NCBI RefSeq assembly: GCF_017874735.1
Contig: NZ_JAGGLV010000010.1
Span: 186,001-250,000, forward strand
Reading direction: 5' to 3'
From: Paenibacillus silagei
GTDB taxonomy: Bacteria > Bacillota > Bacilli > Paenibacillales > Paenibacillaceae
Length of the DNA stretch: 64,000 nt
Position 1 is the stretch's first letter. The number at the start of each line of letters is the position of its first letter. This document shows positions 61,965 to 64,000 of the stretch, in pieces. The notes under the pieces were generated by a model, which was not told the DNA's origin, ran no database searches, and saw only the letters and a program-made list of their open reading frames with translations. Position numbers and translations under genes: made by a program.

Positions 61965-62396
61965 GTGATAGACAATAGCTCACTAATTATACCATGGGTA
62001 GGACTTGGAGGACTTAAACTATATAGTCATATAAGTCAATTCTATGAATTAATTGATAAGATGGATGAAAAGTCATCGTTGTTAGTGAAATTCTTTGTTA
62101 GATATGAAATTAAGGGTTCTGTAGATTTGTGGTTCAATTTGATAAATGGAAAGCTGTTCAAGATAACTGCTTTGAAAGGTTACAAAGGATTATTATTTGA
62201 TAAGATTCATATAGGGATGCATATTGATGAGGTACTCCAAATAGAGCCAAGTTTTGAATACGATGATTTCGAAGAAGTATATTTTAGTCCTAAAGGAATT
62301 TACATTGAGACTGACCCTGTTGAAAACACTGTTTTATGGATTTCGGTGTACGTTAAAGAGATAGATAATGAGGACTTTAATAGAGGGAAATGGTAG
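61965..62396 (+). CDS. Probable immunity protein for the adjacent toxin
   Basis: 143 residues, GTG at 61965, one base after the toxin stop, with AAGGAGG inside the toxin end; the longer ORF from 61866 lies in the toxin. It has LIIPWVGLGGLKLYSHISQF, VRYEIKGSVDLWFNLINGKL, FKITALKGYKGLLFDKIHIG, IEPSFEYDDFEEVYFSPKGI and VLWISVYVKEI. This beta-rich cytoplasmic pattern and the position directly behind a toxin tip are typical of immunity proteins. Base composition is AT-rich like the toxin tip. Expected to bind and block the toxin domain. I cannot name the immunity family with certainty. Confidence 0.8.
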   Translation: MIDNSSLIIPWVGLGGLKLYSHISQFYELIDKMDEKSSLLVKFFVRYEIKGSVDLWFNLINGKLFKITALKGYKGLLFDKIHIGMHIDEVLQIEPSFEYDDFEEVYFSPKGIYIETDPVENTVLWISVYVKEIDNEDFNRGKW

Positions 62397-62564
62397 TATG
62401 ATTGACTTGTTTTTTTATTATCTTCGTTTTCTCAAGATGAAGACAGAGTATCGGGCGGAAACACTAACAGAGCGTTAAGCAAGCTGATTTAAAGGTGGTA
62501 ATTGATAAAATAGTTGCCACCTTATCCTTCAGAAAAAGGACAATAGTAAAAAGGAGCAATAACC
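62397..62564 (+). pseudogene. AT-rich debris between immunity genes
   Basis: No intact gene. One frame reads SSFSQDEDRVSGGNTNRALS then stops after KLI; a shift of one base would continue as KQADLKVVIDKIVATLSF. This looks like a decayed end of another toxin module, broken by a frameshift. Very short, so the reading is uncertain. Confidence 0.35.
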
Positions 62565-62984
62565 ATGAAGCATGTATACCCAAAGTATGTTACTAAGAGT
62601 GCTATCGAGGGTCTTGTAAAGAAAATTAATTTACCGTCTCCTGATGAATTCTCACAAGACTGGGAATATGAAGTGTCAGATTCTTCAAGATTAACCGAAT
62701 TCATATGCGCCTATGAAAATTTCGAATTAAACATAGACGAAAAATTTGCTTTAATGATTATTATTATTTCATCATTCAATGATGCTATAGTTGAAAGAAA
62801 GGCTGAGGAGAGTTCGGCCAGGCGGATCAGATATCATCTTCTTCAAGATATTAGTATTCATAAAAATACTATTTATTATTGGTCGATGTTGGATGAGGAT
62901 GACCTGGACAATTGTCATGCTGTAACGTCTTTCATGAGAGAGATTGCATATACCGCCAAATTAGATGGTCAAGACAAGAGTTGA
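62565..62984 (+). CDS. Orphan immunity-like small protein
   Basis: 139 residues, ATG with AAAAAGGAG 8-9 bases upstream. Acidic and mainly helical: YVTKSAIEGLVKKINLPSPD, QDWEYEVSDSSRLTEFICAY, KFALMIIIISSFNDAI, IHKNTIYYWSMLDEDDLDNC. No enzyme motif. Size, acidity and position after a toxin-immunity pair fit a second immunity gene whose toxin has been lost, as in typical polymorphic toxin loci. No family recognised. AT-rich composition is shared with its neighbours. Confidence 0.6.
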   Translation: MKHVYPKYVTKSAIEGLVKKINLPSPDEFSQDWEYEVSDSSRLTEFICAYENFELNIDEKFALMIIIISSFNDAIVERKAEESSARRIRYHLLQDISIHKNTIYYWSMLDEDDLDNCHAVTSFMREIAYTAKLDGQDKS

Positions 62985-63138
62985 TAGAGACAAAGCAGTT
63001 AGAGAACAGTCCATTCGAGCAGCGTCCACCCAAGCTAACATTGATCCTGCTTCAAAACAAAGGCTATCCCAAGCAGCCGCTTTCACGGCTTTTTGGAATA
63101 GCTTTCTTTCTTGCGCACCACTCAATACGACAGCGTAG
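62965..63138 (+). CDS. 57-codon ORF overlapping orphan immunity gene and AraC gene end
   Basis: ATG at 62965 overlaps the end of the previous gene in another frame and gives MVKTRVDRDKAVREQSIRAA, followed by STQANIDPASKQRLSQAAAF and a short hydrophobic end, stopping at 63138. It overlaps the convergent AraC stop by 17 bases. It has no clear ribosome binding site. It may be another displaced toxin fragment or a small gene. Low certainty. Confidence 0.3.
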   Translation: MVKTRVDRDKAVREQSIRAASTQANIDPASKQRLSQAAAFTAFWNSFLSCAPLNTTA

Positions 63139-64000
63139 ACGAAGCCCTGCCAGACAACCCTTGCGCCTTGCGGAACGCGGAGGGAGACATGCCGCTCTGC
63201 TTATTGAAGATGCGGTTGAACTGGGAGAAGCTGTTGAAGCCGCATTGTCCGGCGATGTCGGAGATCTTGTGCCGGGTATGGAGCAGGAGCTGCTGGGCTT
63301 TGCGGACGCGGGTCATCTGGATGTACTCGGTCAAGGTGAAGCCGGTGACGGTTCTGAACTGGTGCGATAAATAATAAGGGCTGATATAGAATTCCTTGGA
63401 GATGGAGTCCAGGGACAACTCACTGCCGTAATGGCTGTGAATGTGGGCGGTGATTGAATAGATTTTTTGCATCATGGCATTGCCGATCTCTTCCAGCACG
63501 TACGCATTCTTGTCATTCTGCTGGGACAGACTGCACAGAAACTGCTGGAACAGACTGTGAATCAGCACAGGGTTCAGCGGTGAAGCGCTGCGGGAACAGT
63601 TAAAAATAGCATTGAGCGGCTCGAACACGGCACTGCGCGGTCCTCCGGTGAACCGGTAGATCGGAACCTCCTCAGAGAATGGCTGCAGCATTGCATTGTA
63701 AGCGGTCTCAAATCCGGGTATATTCCTGGGCAGGTTGAAGTTGATAATCAGCCGCTTATGCGGCGGGCCTGCGGGATACTGGGTCATATGCAGCCGGTAC
63801 GGAGCAAGCAGAACGATGTCATATTGCTGCAGAGCGTGTACATTGCCTTCAATAATATGAGTAGCGCTGGAATCCAGCAGAATATGAATCTCATAAAAGT
63901 CATGATCGTGCTGAAACTCCATATTGATGTCGTGAGAGCGCTGATCGTAGTCGAAATAGTAAAAGAGCGGATCAGCCGGAGTATTGATACGTATGCTATA
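63122..64000 (-). CDS. AraC-family regulator (start outside window)
   Basis: The minus-strand frame is open from the window end to a stop at 63122, at least 292 codons; the internal ATG at 63922 is probably not the start, since the upstream codons (INTPADPLFYYFDYDQRSHD) fit the family. Cupin domain: FQHDHDFYEIHILLDSSATH, VLLAPYRLHMTQYPAG. C-terminal AraC HTH pair: LDSISKEFYISPYYLSHQFR and ISDIAGQCGFNSFSQFNRIF. It is likely a regulator of sugar genes to the right. It forms the right edge of the toxin island, with ordinary composition again. Confidence 0.92.
   Translation of the reverse strand, partial: YSIRINTPADPLFYYFDYDQRSHDINMEFQHDHDFYEIHILLDSSATHIIEGNVHALQQYDIVLLAPYRLHMTQYPAGPPHKRLIINFNLPRNIPGFETAYNAMLQPFSEEVPIYRFTGGPRSAVFEPLNAIFNCSRSASPLNPVLIHSLFQQFLCSLSQQNDKNAYVLEEIGNAMMQKIYSITAHIHSHYGSELSLDSISKEFYISPYYLSHQFRTVTGFTLTEYIQMTRVRKAQQLLLHTRHKISDIAGQCGFNSFSQFNRIFNKQSGMSPSAFRKAQGLSGRASSTLSY

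Noticed and set aside
1..64000. tRNA or rRNA genes
   Set aside because: None seen on either strand by eye; a dedicated search (tRNAscan-SE, Infernal) would settle it.

Overview
The window looks like a chromosomal segment of a Paenibacillus-type Firmicute. It has moderately high GC, strong AGGAGG-type ribosome binding sites, frequent GTG and TTG starts and ATGA gene overlaps. It also carries YesMN-type two-component systems next to sugar ABC transporters, many glycoside hydrolases, and a Firmicute-style NreABC nitrate regulation system. The assignment is inferred from gene content only.

Layout. 1-8400: a truncated AraC-type regulator (minus strand), a long intergenic stretch with an exact 94-bp CCCCAA array, then a carbohydrate operon (DUF5107/TPR protein, GH2, cellulase-like protein) and a DUF488 protein. 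8400-10400: hmp (flavohaemoglobin) divergent from nsrR, with an NsrR-like operator inside the hmp promoter. 10400-30200: an anaerobic nitrate respiration island. It holds narGHJI, nreABC, two hemerythrin-like proteins, a narT transporter with a C-terminal PAS domain, moeA, moaA, an orphan acetolactate synthase large subunit, a YwiC-like protein, mobB and a MobA-MoaE fusion. GGG-N3/4-CCC palindromes upstream of narG and narT resemble NreC sites.

30200-41800: an AlkD-like DNA repair protein, a PNPOx-like protein, an ECF sigma/anti-sigma pair, and a sugar ABC transporter without ATPase, followed by a YesM/YesN two-component system and a Gfo/Idh/MocA oxidoreductase. The binding-protein and permease promoters share a nearly identical long motif. 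41800-45250: a promoter placed almost directly on a terminator (tiny RNA candidate), a PD-(D/E)XK plus HTH protein, an eight-copy array of 51-bp hairpin units, and a sensor kinase/response regulator pair divergent from a fused ATPase-permease (45251-47629). 47800-57600: small unknowns, a DHA2 efflux pump with a divergent TetR, a degenerate metallophosphoesterase, a VOC protein, an SDR, a SetA-like sugar efflux protein, and a GH3 beta-glucosidase.

57746-63140 is the most unusual region: a 1405-residue polymorphic toxin carrier without a recognisable signal peptide, WXG/LXG or DUF4157 module. It has a disordered N-terminus, a coiled coil, an amphipathic/hydrophobic core, a pre-toxin module and a swappable C-terminal RNase-like domain. 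It is followed by an immunity gene, gene debris, a second orphan immunity-like gene and a 57-codon ORF. The composition becomes clearly AT-rich from the toxin tip onward. The window ends in another truncated AraC regulator.
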